Source: Erythrobacter longus
GTDB taxonomy: Bacteria > Pseudomonadota > Alphaproteobacteria > Sphingomonadales > Sphingomonadaceae
Direction of reading: 5' to 3'
Assembly (NCBI RefSeq): GCF_000715015.1
Contig: NZ_JMIW01000003.1
Span: forward strand, 434,001 to 498,000
DNA length: 64,000 nt
Below, piece by piece: positions 10,155 through 19,736 of this stretch. The notes beneath the pieces were generated by a model. That model was not told the DNA's origin and made no database searches. It saw only the letters and a program-made list of their open reading frames with translations. The position numbers were made by a program, and so were the translations under genes. Position 1 is the first letter of the stretch; each line of letters opens with the position of its first letter.

Positions 10155-11153
10155 ATGAACCCTCCCCAAAAACCAGCGACGCACCCCCTTCACATCGTCG
10201 TCCTGATGGGCGGCTGGGCGAATGAGCGTGAGGTTTCTCTTATGTCGGGCGCTGGCGTTGCCGATGCGCTTGAGATGAATGGGCACCGTGTCACGCAGAT
10301 TGATATGGACCGCGATGTCGCGGCCAAGATCGCTGCGGCAAAGCCAGATGTCGTGTTCAACGCGCTCCACGGTGTGCCGGGTGAGGACGGAAGCGTGCAG
10401 GGGATGCTCGATCTGATGGGTATCGCCTACACCCATTCGGGCCTTGCGACCTCGGTCATCGCCATCGACAAACAGCTTACCAAACAGGCGCTCACCCCCC
10501 ACGGCATTCCCATGCCCGGCGGGCGGATCGTGCCTTGCGAGGAACTGTATGAACGCGACCCGCTGCCGCGTCCCTATGTGCTCAAACCCGTCAACGAAGG
10601 GTCGTCAGTGGGCGTTGCGATCATCACCGAGGATTCGAACGTAGGCAATCCGATTTCCCGCACCGCCAAGGGGCCGTGGCAGGAATTTAACCAGCTTCTT
10701 GCCGAGCCTTTTATCAAAGGCCGCGAGCTTACCACTGCTGTGATCGACGGGGCATCGGGTCCGCGCGCTTTGGGCGTGACCGAACTCATTATCGAGACCG
10801 GTTTTTACGATTACGAGCATAAATACACCGAAGGGCGCACGCAGCATGTGTGCCCTGCCAAAGTGCCGCCAGAGATCGCTGCATTGTGCGAGGAATACGC
10901 CATCAAAGCGCACACCGTGCTCGGCTGTCACGGGACGAGCCGCACCGATTTTCGCTGGGATGAGGAATTGGGCGAGGAGGGTCTTTTCGTCCTTGAAACC
11001 AACACTCAGCCCGGAATGACACCGCTAAGCCTCGTGCCAGAGCAAGCGCGTGCGGCTGACATTGGTTATGCCGAACTTGTGGAGCTGATCGTGATGGAAG
11101 CGATCCGGGTGCACGGTATCAGGAAAAAACAAGGGGAGGACGCCAATGGCTAG
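10155..11153 (+). CDS. ddl: D-alanine--D-alanine ligase
   Basis: ATP-grasp enzyme that makes the D-Ala-D-Ala dipeptide used by MurF. About 332 residues. The N-terminal LMGGWANEREVS motif, NALHGVPGEDG, the ATP-grasp core with VLKPVNEGSSVGV and the C-terminal FVLETNTQPGMTPLS metal- and substrate-binding segment are all present. ATG 10155 is preferred to the GTG at 10146. Its position after murB and before ftsQ is the usual DdlB place. The stop overlaps the ftsQ start by eight bases. Confidence 0.95.
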   Translation: MNPPQKPATHPLHIVVLMGGWANEREVSLMSGAGVADALEMNGHRVTQIDMDRDVAAKIAAAKPDVVFNALHGVPGEDGSVQGMLDLMGIAYTHSGLATSVIAIDKQLTKQALTPHGIPMPGGRIVPCEELYERDPLPRPYVLKPVNEGSSVGVAIITEDSNVGNPISRTAKGPWQEFNQLLAEPFIKGRELTTAVIDGASGPRALGVTELIIETGFYDYEHKYTEGRTQHVCPAKVPPEIAALCEEYAIKAHTVLGCHGTSRTDFRWDEELGEEGLFVLETNTQPGMTPLSLVPEQARAADIGYAELVELIVMEAIRVHGIRKKQGEDANG

Positions 11154-12048
11154 GATCACGCGTTCGGGCGGCAAGGGTGTTCGCCGCGCTGCCAAATCGC
11201 AAAGCCGTGCTGCCACCGCGCGCCGGGCAAAGGCGAAGACGGGCGGCATCCTTGATACGGTCATGGGCTGGTTTCCTTTCACCGAAGAGCAGTGGAGCAC
11301 CATCTGGCTCACGCTTATCATCGGCGGGGCTGTTGGCATTGCCTTTGTGATTGCAAACCTTGCAGGGGTCCCTGCAATGGCCAAGGCGCAGGTCGCTGTG
11401 CTTGCCTCGGACGCCGGGTTTGAGGTGAAGCACGTGCGCGTCACCGGCACAAACCGGATGGACGAACAGCAGATTTATGCCCGCGCTCTGGCGCAAAAGG
11501 ACCGGCCAATGCCGATGGTGGAATTGGAAGCGTTGCGCGAAGAATTGCGCGAGCTTCCATGGGTGAAAGACGCGCGCGTTTCCGTGCAGCTTCCCTCAAC
11601 CCTTGCAATCGACATTGTGGAGCGCAAACCCCACGCCGTGCTTGAAAAACCCGACCGGCTGATGCTGATCGATGCAGCGGGTATGGAATTGGAACCCGTT
11701 GCAAAGGATCAGGTGGGCGACAAATTGCGCATTTCTGGTCCGGGCGCTGCGAAACAAGTCGCGCCGCTTGAAACTCTGCTCGCCTCTGCGCCTGCCCTGG
11801 TCCCGCAATTGGAAAGCGCGGAATGGGTCGGCAATCGCCGCTGGAACCTGTCGTTCAAAAGCGGGCAAGTGCTCGCTCTTCCCGAAGGGGCAGACGCATC
11901 GGCAAGCGCGCTTATCAAATTTGCCCGCATGGATGGGCAAAACCGTCTTATCGGCGGACAGGTTGCAACCTTCGACATGCGCTCACCGCCTCGCATTTAC
12001 ATGCGTGTACCGGGCCGCGCTGACGCTGTCGAAATGAGCGGCACATAA
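11146..12048 (+). CDS. ftsQ: cell division protein FtsQ
   Basis: Bitopic divisome protein that bridges early and late division proteins. The 300-residue product has a basic cytoplasmic tail of ~45 residues, one membrane segment at about 55-75, a POTRA domain beginning at FEVKHVRVTGTNRM and a FtsQ/DivIB beta domain with the LPWVKDARVSVQLPSTL stretch. The N-terminal tail is very rich in Arg/Lys/Ala. ATG 11146 overlaps the end of ddl. FtsQ diverges fast, so the assignment leans on POTRA plus position before ftsA. Confidence 0.94.
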   Translation: MARITRSGGKGVRRAAKSQSRAATARRAKAKTGGILDTVMGWFPFTEEQWSTIWLTLIIGGAVGIAFVIANLAGVPAMAKAQVAVLASDAGFEVKHVRVTGTNRMDEQQIYARALAQKDRPMPMVELEALREELRELPWVKDARVSVQLPSTLAIDIVERKPHAVLEKPDRLMLIDAAGMELEPVAKDQVGDKLRISGPGAAKQVAPLETLLASAPALVPQLESAEWVGNRRWNLSFKSGQVLALPEGADASASALIKFARMDGQNRLIGGQVATFDMRSPPRIYMRVPGRADAVEMSGT

Positions 12049-12063
12049 GAGGACTTTGCGACG

Positions 12064-13410
12064 ATGGCCCGACAAAATACCGCTGTGAAAAAGCCCGTGC
12101 CCAAACCGGCACTTTCCAAGGCGCGCCTTGCGAAGGTGTTTGGCGCGGTCAACGTGGGCTCTTTCCGCATCTCGGCCATGATTATGGGAGAGACGGAGAC
12201 GGGTGACCTTGTCGTGCTGGGCTCTGGCCACCGGGCAAGCAACGGGGTCAAGCGCGGCTATGTCACCGATATGAAGGCGGCGACCTATGCCATTCGCGAC
12301 GCGGTGGAGCGCGCGGAGAAGAATGCGGGCACCAATGTGCAAAGCGTATGGATCGCGTGCGCAGGCGCTGGCCTTAAAAGCACCACCACCACGGTAGAGA
12401 TCGACATTGGCGGGCGCCGGATCGAGGAAGATGACATCGAGCTTCTCCTTCTTGAAGCGCGCGACCGCATCCATCCCGATGGGCGCAGTGTGCTGCACGC
12501 AATTCCTGCGCATTACACATTGGACGGCGCGCATGGTGTCGCAAACCCGCGCGGCCTTCATGCAGAGCGGCTGGGCGTTGATATTCACGTCATGCTTGCC
12601 GATGGGGCGCCTGTGCGCAACCTTATGGAAGCGGTCCAGAACGCGCACCTTGATGTCGAAGCCGTGGTCGCTGCCCCGCTTGCCTCGGGCTATGCCTGCC
12701 TCACCGAAGAGGAACGCGATCTTGGCGTGGCGCTGGTCGAAATCGGGTCGGACGTCACCAGTGTCTCCGTTTTTGCCGCAGGGATGCTTCTTGGTCTGCG
12801 GTCCATTCCGCTGGGTTCGGGTGACATCACCGATGCAGTCGCCAGCGCTTTTGGCATTCGCCGGTTCCAGGCAGAGCGCCTGAAATGCGTATCTGGTTCG
12901 GCCATCGCCTCGCCCAGCGATCACCGCGAGATGATCCCGGTGCATGGTCCGGGCGATAACGAAGCGGCCACCGGGGCAAACGCGCGCGGAGCCGACGACA
13001 AGAACCGCATTGCGCGCGCAGAGCTTATTTCCGTCATCACCCAAAGCCAGTCCATATTGATGGGCGAGATTGGCAAAGCGTTGAAAGAGCTTGGCTTTGC
13101 AGGCGTTCGCGGCGGGCAGGTTGTGCTCACCGGGGGCGGGGCGGAACTTGCCGGCCTCGCTGAATTTGCGCAAAGCGCGCTTGCTATGCCCGTGCGGCTT
13201 GGACAGGCGCCAACGCTTACCGGTATGCCCGAAGCGCATGCGACGCCCGGCTTTTCAGGACTTGCGGGTCTTTGCCTCTATGCCGCAGTTGACCCTATTG
13301 ACATTCGCGCAGTGGGTACAAGGTATAGCGAGACCCTCGATTTTGGCGGGTCTGTGAACCTGTTTGCAGGGCTTTCGCGGTTATGGCGTGCGCTGAAAGA
13401 GAATTTTTGA
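12064..13410 (+). CDS. ftsA: cell division protein FtsA
   Basis: Actin-like ATPase that tethers FtsZ filaments to the membrane. About 448 residues, with a ~30-residue basic N-terminal extension before the first actin-fold strand, the SHS2/1C domain in the region of residues 110-195, GSDVTSVSVF (phosphate-binding) near residue 225, and VVLTGGGAELAGL (adenosine-binding) near residue 360. The C-terminus ends in an amphipathic stretch, FAGLSRLWRALKENF, which fits the membrane-targeting helix. It lies 15 bases after ftsQ. Confidence 0.96.
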   Translation: MARQNTAVKKPVPKPALSKARLAKVFGAVNVGSFRISAMIMGETETGDLVVLGSGHRASNGVKRGYVTDMKAATYAIRDAVERAEKNAGTNVQSVWIACAGAGLKSTTTTVEIDIGGRRIEEDDIELLLLEARDRIHPDGRSVLHAIPAHYTLDGAHGVANPRGLHAERLGVDIHVMLADGAPVRNLMEAVQNAHLDVEAVVAAPLASGYACLTEEERDLGVALVEIGSDVTSVSVFAAGMLLGLRSIPLGSGDITDAVASAFGIRRFQAERLKCVSGSAIASPSDHREMIPVHGPGDNEAATGANARGADDKNRIARAELISVITQSQSILMGEIGKALKELGFAGVRGGQVVLTGGGAELAGLAEFAQSALAMPVRLGQAPTLTGMPEAHATPGFSGLAGLCLYAAVDPIDIRAVGTRYSETLDFGGSVNLFAGLSRLWRALKENF

Positions 13411-13574
13411 ATTGGCGCAAAAATGCTCGGGTATTTCAACTGCTTGCCCGGCGCTAATGTAAATATCTGCAAACCGACCGCAAATGTCGGCTGTGGATAA
13501 TGAAGTGTTAAGTATAACAGGCACATCTCGAATGTGTCACAGAAGTCTAACCTTTGGCTAGACGTGCAGGAACT

Positions 13575-13593
13575 AGACCCAAGGTCTGGAGGA
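13575..13593 (+). promoter_or_regulatory. ftsZ leader hairpin abutting the ribosome binding site
   Basis: In the 191-base ftsA-ftsZ gap, AGACC-CAA-GGTCT can form a small 5-bp hairpin (13575-13587) immediately before the Shine-Dalgarno sequence GGAGGA (13588-13593), eight bases ahead of the chosen ATG at 13602. The strong SD is what decides the ftsZ start over an in-frame ATG-like start at 13554. The gap also holds an imperfect palindrome GTTAAGTATAAC near 13507, a possible binding site; no clear promoter hexamers could be assigned. Confidence 0.4.
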
Positions 13594-13601
13594 ATACAGC
13601 G

Positions 13602-15305
13602 ATGAGCATCAATATCGGACCAGCTGCGACGGATGATCTCCGTCCCAAGATCACAGTTATCGGGATCGGCGGTGCAGGCGGAAACGCGATCACCAACATG
13701 ATCGATTCCGAGATTGAGGGCGTCGAATTTATCGTCGCGAACACCGATGCGCAGGCATTGAGTTCGTCCCCCGCTGAAACGCGTATTCAGCTTGGCCCGG
13801 ATATTACCGGCGGTCTTGGTGCAGGCGCCCGTCCCGAAGTGGGTAAGGCCGCAGCCGAGGAAACCGTATCCCAGATCGAAGAGGCGCTCGAAGGCGTCAA
13901 CATGGTCTTTATCGCTGCTGGCATGGGCGGCGGCACTGGCACTGGCGCGGCTCCAGTTATCGCAGAAGCGGCGCGGCGCAAGGGCGTCCTTACCGTCGGC
14001 GTTGTGACCAAGCCATTCCTGTTCGAAGGCACACGCCGGATGCGCGCGGCCGAAGCGGGCATCGCTGAACTGCAAGAGCATGTCGACACTCTCATCGTTA
14101 TTCCGAACCAGAACCTTTTCCTCGTTGCCAAGCCTGAGACGACTTTCAAGCAGGCGTTCCAATTGGCTGACGAAGTGCTCCAGCAGGGCGTGCGTTCGAT
14201 CACCGATCTGATCGTCAATCCGGGCCTTATCAACCTCGACTTTGCCGACATCCGCGCAGTGATGAGCGAGATGGGCAAAGCGATGATGGGCACAGGCGAG
14301 GGCGAGGGGGAAAACCGCGCTCTTAATGCAGCGGAACAGGCAATCGCCAACCCGCTGCTCGATGGTGTTTCCATGCAAGGCGCGCGCGGCGTGATCATCT
14401 CGATCATTGGCGGCGAAGACATGACTTTGATGGAACTGGACGAGGCGGCCAATTACATCCGCGATCTGGTGGACGAAGACGCAAACATCATCTGGGGCAG
14501 CGCGTTCAACCCCGACCTTGATAACAAAATCCGCATCTCCGTTGTGGCAACCGGCATTGAACAGGTCGCTGGACAGGAAGCGCCGCGCGCTATCCCGCAA
14601 GGCTTGACCGCGTCGCGTCCTCCCAAACGCCCCGTGCTTGATCTTTCAGGTGTGAGTGAAACCGAGGCTGAGGTTGCTCCCGAGCCAGATACAGCTCCGA
14701 AAATTCCGGCTGTTCCAGCGCCTGTTGCTGACTTTTCCGATGATGGGGGCGATGAGGCCGACACAGCCTTTACCGAGGGTGATGCAGACGATCAGGCGGG
14801 CGAGGAAAAAGCAGCTTCTGAGCCGTTCGATCTTTCTGGTATGCAGGCCGGCGATGACATGGGCGATGCAGGCGATGACGTCGATGAAATCATTGATCCG
14901 CTCGCTGGACTTCGCGGGGCTGAGGATGATGATGACACTCTCGATCTAGGCACTGAATTCCAGGACGGGTCTTCGGAAGAAGCGACATCGGTCGAATGGT
15001 CAGCGGCGCAAGAATCGGGAGATGATGATCTTCTGTCAGACGCTGATCGCCTTGCTAAACGTAATGAACCCGTAGAGCCGCGCTCAACGAGTGGTGATGC
15101 CGGATCAGGTTCGGGCACAGGTTCGGGCGGCGGATCAGGTGGCGGATCAGGTGGTGGCTCTGCTGGCGGTGGGGCGACCTTGTTCGAACGCATGGCCAAT
15201 CTTTCACGGTCGTCCGGTTCATCAGATGACGATGACGACGATGACGGTGATGATGCACCAGCCTTGTCGATCCCGCGTTTCCTGGGACGTCAAAACAACC
15301 AATAG
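13602..15305 (+). CDS. ftsZ: cell division protein FtsZ
   Basis: Tubulin-like GTPase forming the Z ring. About 567 residues, long for FtsZ because of the linker. The globular domain (1-320) has GIGGAGGNA near residue 23, the tubulin signature [10 protein letters not shown] near residue 108 and the synergy-loop region [16 protein letters not shown]. Then follows a ~220-residue acidic, low-complexity linker with many Asp/Glu and a Gly/Ser stretch ([18 protein letters not shown]) near residue 510. The C-terminal peptide [12 protein letters not shown] matches the conserved FtsA/membrane-partner binding tail. Long acidic linkers are usual in alphaproteobacterial FtsZ. Confidence 0.97.
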   Translation: MSINIGPAATDDLRPKITVIGIGGAGGNAITNMIDSEIEGVEFIVANTDAQALSSSPAETRIQLGPDITGGLGAGARPEVGKAAAEETVSQIEEALEGVNMVFIAAGMGGGTGTGAAPVIAEAARRKGVLTVGVVTKPFLFEGTRRMRAAEAGIAELQEHVDTLIVIPNQNLFLVAKPETTFKQAFQLADEVLQQGVRSITDLIVNPGLINLDFADIRAVMSEMGKAMMGTGEGEGENRALNAAEQAIANPLLDGVSMQGARGVIISIIGGEDMTLMELDEAANYIRDLVDEDANIIWGSAFNPDLDNKIRISVVATGIEQVAGQEAPRAIPQGLTASRPPKRPVLDLSGVSETEAEVAPEPDTAPKIPAVPAPVADFSDDGGDEADTAFTEGDADDQAGEEKAASEPFDLSGMQAGDDMGDAGDDVDEIIDPLAGLRGAEDDDDTLDLGTEFQDGSSEEATSVEWSAAQESGDDDLLSDADRLAKRNEPVEPRSTSGDAGSGSGTGSGGGSGGGSGGGSAGGGATLFERMANLSRSSGSSDDDDDDDGDDAPALSIPRFLGRQNNQ

Positions 15306-15427
15306 GCTGATGCCAGGCGCCAGGCGGTCGCAGATTCCTCGGCTTACCGGCTGGGGAAGGCCGCTTGTCTGAATAGGCGTATTGGACCTTTTTACATGGC
15401 CTCTGACTGCTGGTAACGCCTTTGACT

Positions 15428-17020
15428 GTGACCAATTCATTGAACACTGGCCCTAACGGTACAACCGGCGCAACCGGCGCAACCGGCGCAACCGGCGCAA
15501 TTGGCGCACTCGGCGTGCTTTTAACCGCGGCCCTTATCGCAATCTGTCCTCACGCGGCCGCGGCGCAAAGCTCCACGTCGCGCGAAGTGGTTCAACCTCT
15601 GCCGTCCTCGCAGGTGCAGCGCCTTAACCGCGCTCTGCTTGAAATCGCGCGCCGGCCGCAGAGCGTTGCCGCCTTGCTTGAGGCAGGCGACGCCTCGCTG
15701 GACGTTGATGATCTCGATGCAGCGATAGGTTTTTACGCAAGAGCGGCGGAAATCGACCCCTCTGATGCGCGGGTCAAACTGGGATTGGCGCGGGTTTACT
15801 TGCGTTCTGGACGACCAGTGGAAGCTTTGCCCCTGCTGGAAGAAGCGGAAAAATCGGGCGCACAGCTGAGCGAAGTGATCAGTGCACGCGGGTTGGCTTA
15901 TGATCTGGTTGGGGATCAAGAAGCGGCGCAAACCGCTTATGCGGCTGCATTGGAGCTGACCCCGCAAGATGATGAGGTCCGGCGGCGATTTGCGATCAGC
16001 CAGGCGATTTCCGGGAATGCAACCGGGTTTCAAGAGACGCTCGCCCCTTTGATCGAAGCGCGCAATGTCGCGGGTTTTCGCACTCGGGCGTTCGGGCTTG
16101 CCATTCTGGGTGAGCAAGAGCGCGCAGAGGGCATAGTCAACACGATAATGCCGCGCGATTTGTCCGCCCGTATCAACCCGTATCTTGCCTATATGCCGCG
16201 CCTGACTCCATCACAGCAGGCCGCAGCTGCAAACCTTGGCATTTTTCCGCGTGCAGCAGACATCGGACGCGAAGATCCGCGCATTGCCCGCTTTGCCAGG
16301 GAGAGTGAAACCGGCTCGCTGCTCGAACCTGCAGGAGAGCCGCTTGGAACAGCGCCGGGAGCGCAGGGAACCACGATTGGGGCAGTGAAAGAGGCACCGC
16401 CGAAAGATACTGGCCAGTCTGGCGAACGCCTCACTCAGCCACCGCGAGACGTTGAGGCCAACCTTGAGGAGGCCAACCTTGTAGGTGCCAGCCTGCCGCA
16501 AGTCGCAACCCGTGAGACTGCGGCTGCAGCGCCTGTGCAAACCACGCCGCCCCCTGTTACAACACCGCCCCCTGTTACAACACCGCCCCGCGCGACGACA
16601 CCGCCCGCCAGTGTTGCGGACGCCTTTGCTGACCTTGACGGGGCGCAGTTGCCTGTAACCCCTTCGAGCGCGGATGCGGTTGATATCTCCGCGCTTGATG
16701 TGCCGCGCGAGAAAGCTCCTGAGCCCGCAGCTGAACCTGCAAAGCCAGAGCATCCACGCCGCATCTGGGTGCAATTGGCGACCGGGCGCGATGTGTCGGC
16801 TCTGGCATTTGACTGGCGTCGTCTGTCTAGAAGTGCGCCTGACCTGCTTGGCGAGTTTAAACCATATGTGACGCCATGGGGGCAGGCCAACCGATTGCTT
16901 GCAGGGCCCATCGAAAATGCCAGCCAAGCGCGCGCTCTTGTCAATGCACTGGGTGAGAAGGGGATTGAGACCTTCACTTATACCAGCCCACAAGGCACTG
17001 AAATAAAAGAGCTTAAGTAG
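15428..17020 (+). CDS. secreted TPR and SPOR domain protein
   Basis: Predicted exported or envelope protein of ~530 residues. After an unusual Gly-Ala-Thr repeat, a hydrophobic stretch (GALGVLLTAALIAICPHAAAAQ) looks like a signal peptide ending in AAAAQ. Residues ~65-200 form tetratricopeptide-like repeats (AAIGFYARAAEIDPSDARVKLGLARVYLRSG and so on, in separate repeats), followed by a Pro/Thr-rich linker with an 18-bp DNA duplication (16547-16582), and a C-terminal SPOR-like region (RRIWVQLATGRD onward) that in this family binds denuded septal glycan. GTG 15428 or TTG 15422 are the possible starts. Placement right behind ftsZ agrees with an envelope or division role; the precise job is unknown. 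Confidence 0.75.
   Translation: MTNSLNTGPNGTTGATGATGATGAIGALGVLLTAALIAICPHAAAAQSSTSREVVQPLPSSQVQRLNRALLEIARRPQSVAALLEAGDASLDVDDLDAAIGFYARAAEIDPSDARVKLGLARVYLRSGRPVEALPLLEEAEKSGAQLSEVISARGLAYDLVGDQEAAQTAYAAALELTPQDDEVRRRFAISQAISGNATGFQETLAPLIEARNVAGFRTRAFGLAILGEQERAEGIVNTIMPRDLSARINPYLAYMPRLTPSQQAAAANLGIFPRAADIGREDPRIARFARESETGSLLEPAGEPLGTAPGAQGTTIGAVKEAPPKDTGQSGERLTQPPRDVEANLEEANLVGASLPQVATRETAAAAPVQTTPPPVTTPPPVTTPPRATTPPASVADAFADLDGAQLPVTPSSADAVDISALDVPREKAPEPAAEPAKPEHPRRIWVQLATGRDVSALAFDWRRLSRSAPDLLGEFKPYVTPWGQANRLLAGPIENASQARALVNALGEKGIETFTYTSPQGTEIKELK
15462..15506 (+). repeat. 9-bp tandem repeat coding for a collagen-like Gly-Ala-Thr run
   Basis: Four exact copies of CAACCGGCG plus one degenerate copy (CAATTGGCG) lie in the n-region of the signal peptide of the TPR/SPOR gene. 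They encode GATGATGATGAIGA. The unit is a multiple of three, so slippage would change the length of the signal n-region without shifting frame. Confidence 0.8.
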
Positions 17021-17218
17021 AAATTTACATTCGTCCCCGGCTTTCTGTGCACAGGATTTGAACAAGGCAAAACGGTTCTCCCCAAGACTTGCACGTGCGG
17101 CGGATTGCCAAATGGGCTGACCTGCGTGCATCTCTCATGGCGATGCAAAGCTATGTCCCTCTTCTCCGTCTCGTCCCCGTCTCGTCCTCGTCTCATTTGC
17201 CTGCGCAAGAGGTGACCA

Positions 17219-17725
17219 ATGAGACCGCGTGAAACCGAATACGTGTCAGATGATGATGCAGCCCCCATTGAAATGCTTGCCGCGCTGTTCGAAGCACGCG
17301 GATGGGACAGCGAAGTTGTCTCTGATGATGAGCTTGTCGGCGAGGTTCAGGGCAGCTGGACCAAGTACCAATTGCGTGCAATCTGGCGGGCGGCGGACAA
17401 TGTGCTGCAATTCTTGTGCTTGCCTGACATTCGGGTGACGTCAGAGAAAAAGCACAGCGCCTATGAACTGCTTAGCCTCGTGAACGAACAGGTGTGGCTA
17501 GGCCATTTCGACATCTGGTCACAGGGCGATGTGCTGATTTATCGCCATGGCGCGCTGCTCGGCGATGATGGGATGCTTTCCATTCTACAAGCGCAGTCAT
17601 TGGTGGAAAACGCGATCGACGAATGCGACCGGTTCTACCCCGCGTTTCAATTTGTCCTGTGGGGTGACAAGGCTCCGCGCGCAGCTCTTGATGCGGCGAT
17701 GGTTGACGCAGCCGGGGAAGCGTAA
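17219..17725 (+). CDS. YbjN domain-containing protein
   Basis: Cytoplasmic 168-residue protein of the YbjN/sensory-transduction-regulator-like fold. The pattern EMLAALFEARGWDSEVV, then QFLCLPDIRV and a C-terminal helix with DECDRFYPAFQFVLWG is typical of the family in Sphingomonadales. The biochemical role is not established. ATG 17219 follows GAGGTGACCA. It stands 61 bases before proC and could be co-transcribed; YbjN-like and proC adjacency is common in this order. Confidence 0.8.
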   Translation: MRPRETEYVSDDDAAPIEMLAALFEARGWDSEVVSDDELVGEVQGSWTKYQLRAIWRAADNVLQFLCLPDIRVTSEKKHSAYELLSLVNEQVWLGHFDIWSQGDVLIYRHGALLGDDGMLSILQAQSLVENAIDECDRFYPAFQFVLWGDKAPRAALDAAMVDAAGEA

Positions 17726-17786
17726 CCACATAAGGCCAAAGACAGGTAGCGGCCCCAAGGCAGGCTGCATACGAGAAAGGGCCAAT

Positions 17787-18599
17787 ATGGCGCATATCCA
17801 GCAACTTCTCATCATCGGATGCGGCAATATGGGCGGTGCAATGCTGGCCGGTTGGCTGGCGGCGGGCATCGACCCGGCGCGCTTTGCGATCCTTGATCCG
17901 GGGCTGGAACGCGCGCCTCAAGGCGTGGTGTTGTACCGCGACGTGGCTGAGGCCGAGGCGGCAGGCGCTCACGATGCGGTCCTTTTGGGCTTCAAACCCC
18001 AGCAATTGGGCAAACTTGCGCCGGGGTTGCGAGGGCTTACGGGGAATGGCATTGAGATTTACTCGCTGCTCGCAGGGCTTACCATAGCGCAATTGAAGAC
18101 GGCATTTCCAAGCGCGGATGCACATATCCGGGTGATGCCCAATCTGGCCGCACGCATCAACAAATCGCCGATCATCCTGTTTGAAGATGGGCTGGGGACA
18201 CAGGCAAAGTCATCCGCTTTTGCATTCTTCGAACATCTTGGAACGGCACTGTGGCTCGATAATGAAGCGAAGTTTGATCTGGTAACGGCGCTCGCAGGGT
18301 CGGGCCCCGGCTTTGTCTATCGCTTTATCGATGCCCTGGCCGAGGCGGCGGTCAACCTTGGGCTGGAACAAGTGCAGGCCACCTCGCTTGCTTTGAGCAT
18401 GGTAGAGGGCGCATCATCCCTGGCCGCAAACGCCGATGCCTCGCCGGGCATTTTGGCCGACCGGGTGGCCAGTCCCGGGGGTATGACCCGCGAAGGTCTT
18501 AACGTGCTTGATGCAGATAAGGCTCTGGTCAAACTGCTTACCCGCACGCTCAAAGCGACCGCCGACAAAGGCGCTCAACTGTCTGCCGAGGCGGATTGA
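17787..18599 (+). CDS. proC: pyrroline-5-carboxylate reductase ProC
   Basis: NAD(P)H-dependent reductase for the last step of proline synthesis. The 270-residue product has the Rossmann motif IIGCGNMGGAM at the N-terminus, RVMPNLAARI near residue 115, AGSGPGFVYRFIDALAEAA near residue 170 and the P5CR signature VASPGGMTREGL near the C-terminus. ATG 17787 is the start giving the normal family length; a longer in-frame start lies inside the upstream gene. Glutamate 5-kinase (proB) lies 3 kb downstream. Confidence 0.95.
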   Translation: MAHIQQLLIIGCGNMGGAMLAGWLAAGIDPARFAILDPGLERAPQGVVLYRDVAEAEAAGAHDAVLLGFKPQQLGKLAPGLRGLTGNGIEIYSLLAGLTIAQLKTAFPSADAHIRVMPNLAARINKSPIILFEDGLGTQAKSSAFAFFEHLGTALWLDNEAKFDLVTALAGSGPGFVYRFIDALAEAAVNLGLEQVQATSLALSMVEGASSLAANADASPGILADRVASPGGMTREGLNVLDADKALVKLLTRTLKATADKGAQLSAEAD

Positions 18600-18747
18600 C
18601 ACCAATTGTTAATGATAATTCGCCGTAATCTGAATAACATTCGTCGATTCAGTGCCGGTTTCGCTTGAAAATTGCGCGCAAAACACCGATATTCACATTC
18701 AGAAGGCGCGTATTTCCGCGTCACTGTTGGAGACAAAGGGATCCAAA

Positions 18748-19491
18748 ATGTCTGATTGGAAAGACACACAGCGCACCGGCTCTGCTTTCGGTTCCGTACC
18801 GCGGGCAGGTGGTGATGTTCAAGGGCGTGAGACCTATGACGAAGGTCTGCGGTCTTACATGCTCTCAATTTACAATTACATGGCCTCGGCTGTGCTTCTG
18901 ACCGGCATTGTTGCTGCAGGTGCGGCCGCGACCGGCCTGGCTTATGCTTTTGCAAGCGGCCCACTGATATGGATCGTTGCGCTTGCGCCGCTTGGTTTCA
19001 TCCTCGCGATGAGCTTTGGCCTCCACAAAATGAGCTATGGCACGCTTCAGGTCGTGTTCTGGGCCTTCGCGACTGTCATGGGTCTGTCGATGTCGACGAT
19101 CTTCCTCGTGTTTACGGGCGAATCCATCGCGGTCACTTTCTTCGCGACCGCAGCCGCCTTCGCAGGGCTTTCGCTGTTTGGGTACACCACGAAGAAAGAC
19201 CTCACCGCCATGGGCTCGTTCCTTATCATGGGCGTGGTCGGTCTGATTGTGGCGATGGTCGTCAACTGGTTCCTCCAGTCTGAAACCATGTCATTCGTGA
19301 TCAGCGGCCTCGGCGTGCTTATCTTTGCAGGCCTCACTGCCTATGACACACAGCGCCTGAAGAACGATTATCAGTACCTGCGCGGGACTGAGTTCATGGG
19401 CAAAGCGGTGATCATGGGCGCGGTTAGCCTGTATCTCGACTTTGTGAACATGTTCATGTTCCTGCTGAATTTCCTGGGTAGCCGCGAATAA
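18748..19491 (+). CDS. Bax inhibitor-1/YccA family membrane protein
   Basis: Inner-membrane protein of 247 residues with seven hydrophobic segments and the BI-1 signature region near the C-terminus (GLTAYDTQRLKNDY, with the conserved Asp). Relatives include YccA, which modulates FtsH proteolysis, and YetJ-type calcium-leak proteins. The soluble N-terminal ~40 residues precede the first helix. ATG 18748 is chosen because it gives the conserved MSDW start; the upstream in-frame extension is low quality. A strong terminator follows, so the gene ends its transcript. Confidence 0.9.
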   Translation: MSDWKDTQRTGSAFGSVPRAGGDVQGRETYDEGLRSYMLSIYNYMASAVLLTGIVAAGAAATGLAYAFASGPLIWIVALAPLGFILAMSFGLHKMSYGTLQVVFWAFATVMGLSMSTIFLVFTGESIAVTFFATAAAFAGLSLFGYTTKKDLTAMGSFLIMGVVGLIVAMVVNWFLQSETMSFVISGLGVLIFAGLTAYDTQRLKNDYQYLRGTEFMGKAVIMGAVSLYLDFVNMFMFLLNFLGSRE

Positions 19492-19557
19492 TCGCCAATC
19501 GCGCGAGATTCACTCACCCAGAACTCGCTCACTCAGCATTCAGCTGTTGAAACGTAC

Positions 19558-19596
19558 AAATGCCCGGAGCCTTTTGAGTAGGCTTCGGGCATTTTT
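19558..19596 (+). terminator. rho-independent terminator after the Bax-inhibitor gene
   Basis: A 14-bp stem (19558-19571 with 19581-19594, AAATGCCCGGAGCC against GGCTTCGGGCATTT, one G-T pair) with a 9-base loop, running into a T-rich tail (ATTTTTGTTG). It lies 66 bases after the Bax-inhibitor stop. The A-rich 5' arm could also serve the minus strand. Confidence 0.85.
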
Positions 19597-19736
19597 GTTG
19601 GCATGAGAGCGCTCGAATAAAGTGACGGTATAAGCGGGGCAGATATGCGGGTTTACGAACTAACCTGCATTGCCTTAGCCAAGCGATCCGGCCATGCTCG
19701 CATGGCAAGCGGCCATTTGGGCGAGGAACAAAGATA

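Noticed and set aside
15422..15427. TTG start for the TPR/SPOR gene
   Set aside because: Possible, but GTG 15428 is a commoner start and differs by two residues only; no SD separates them.
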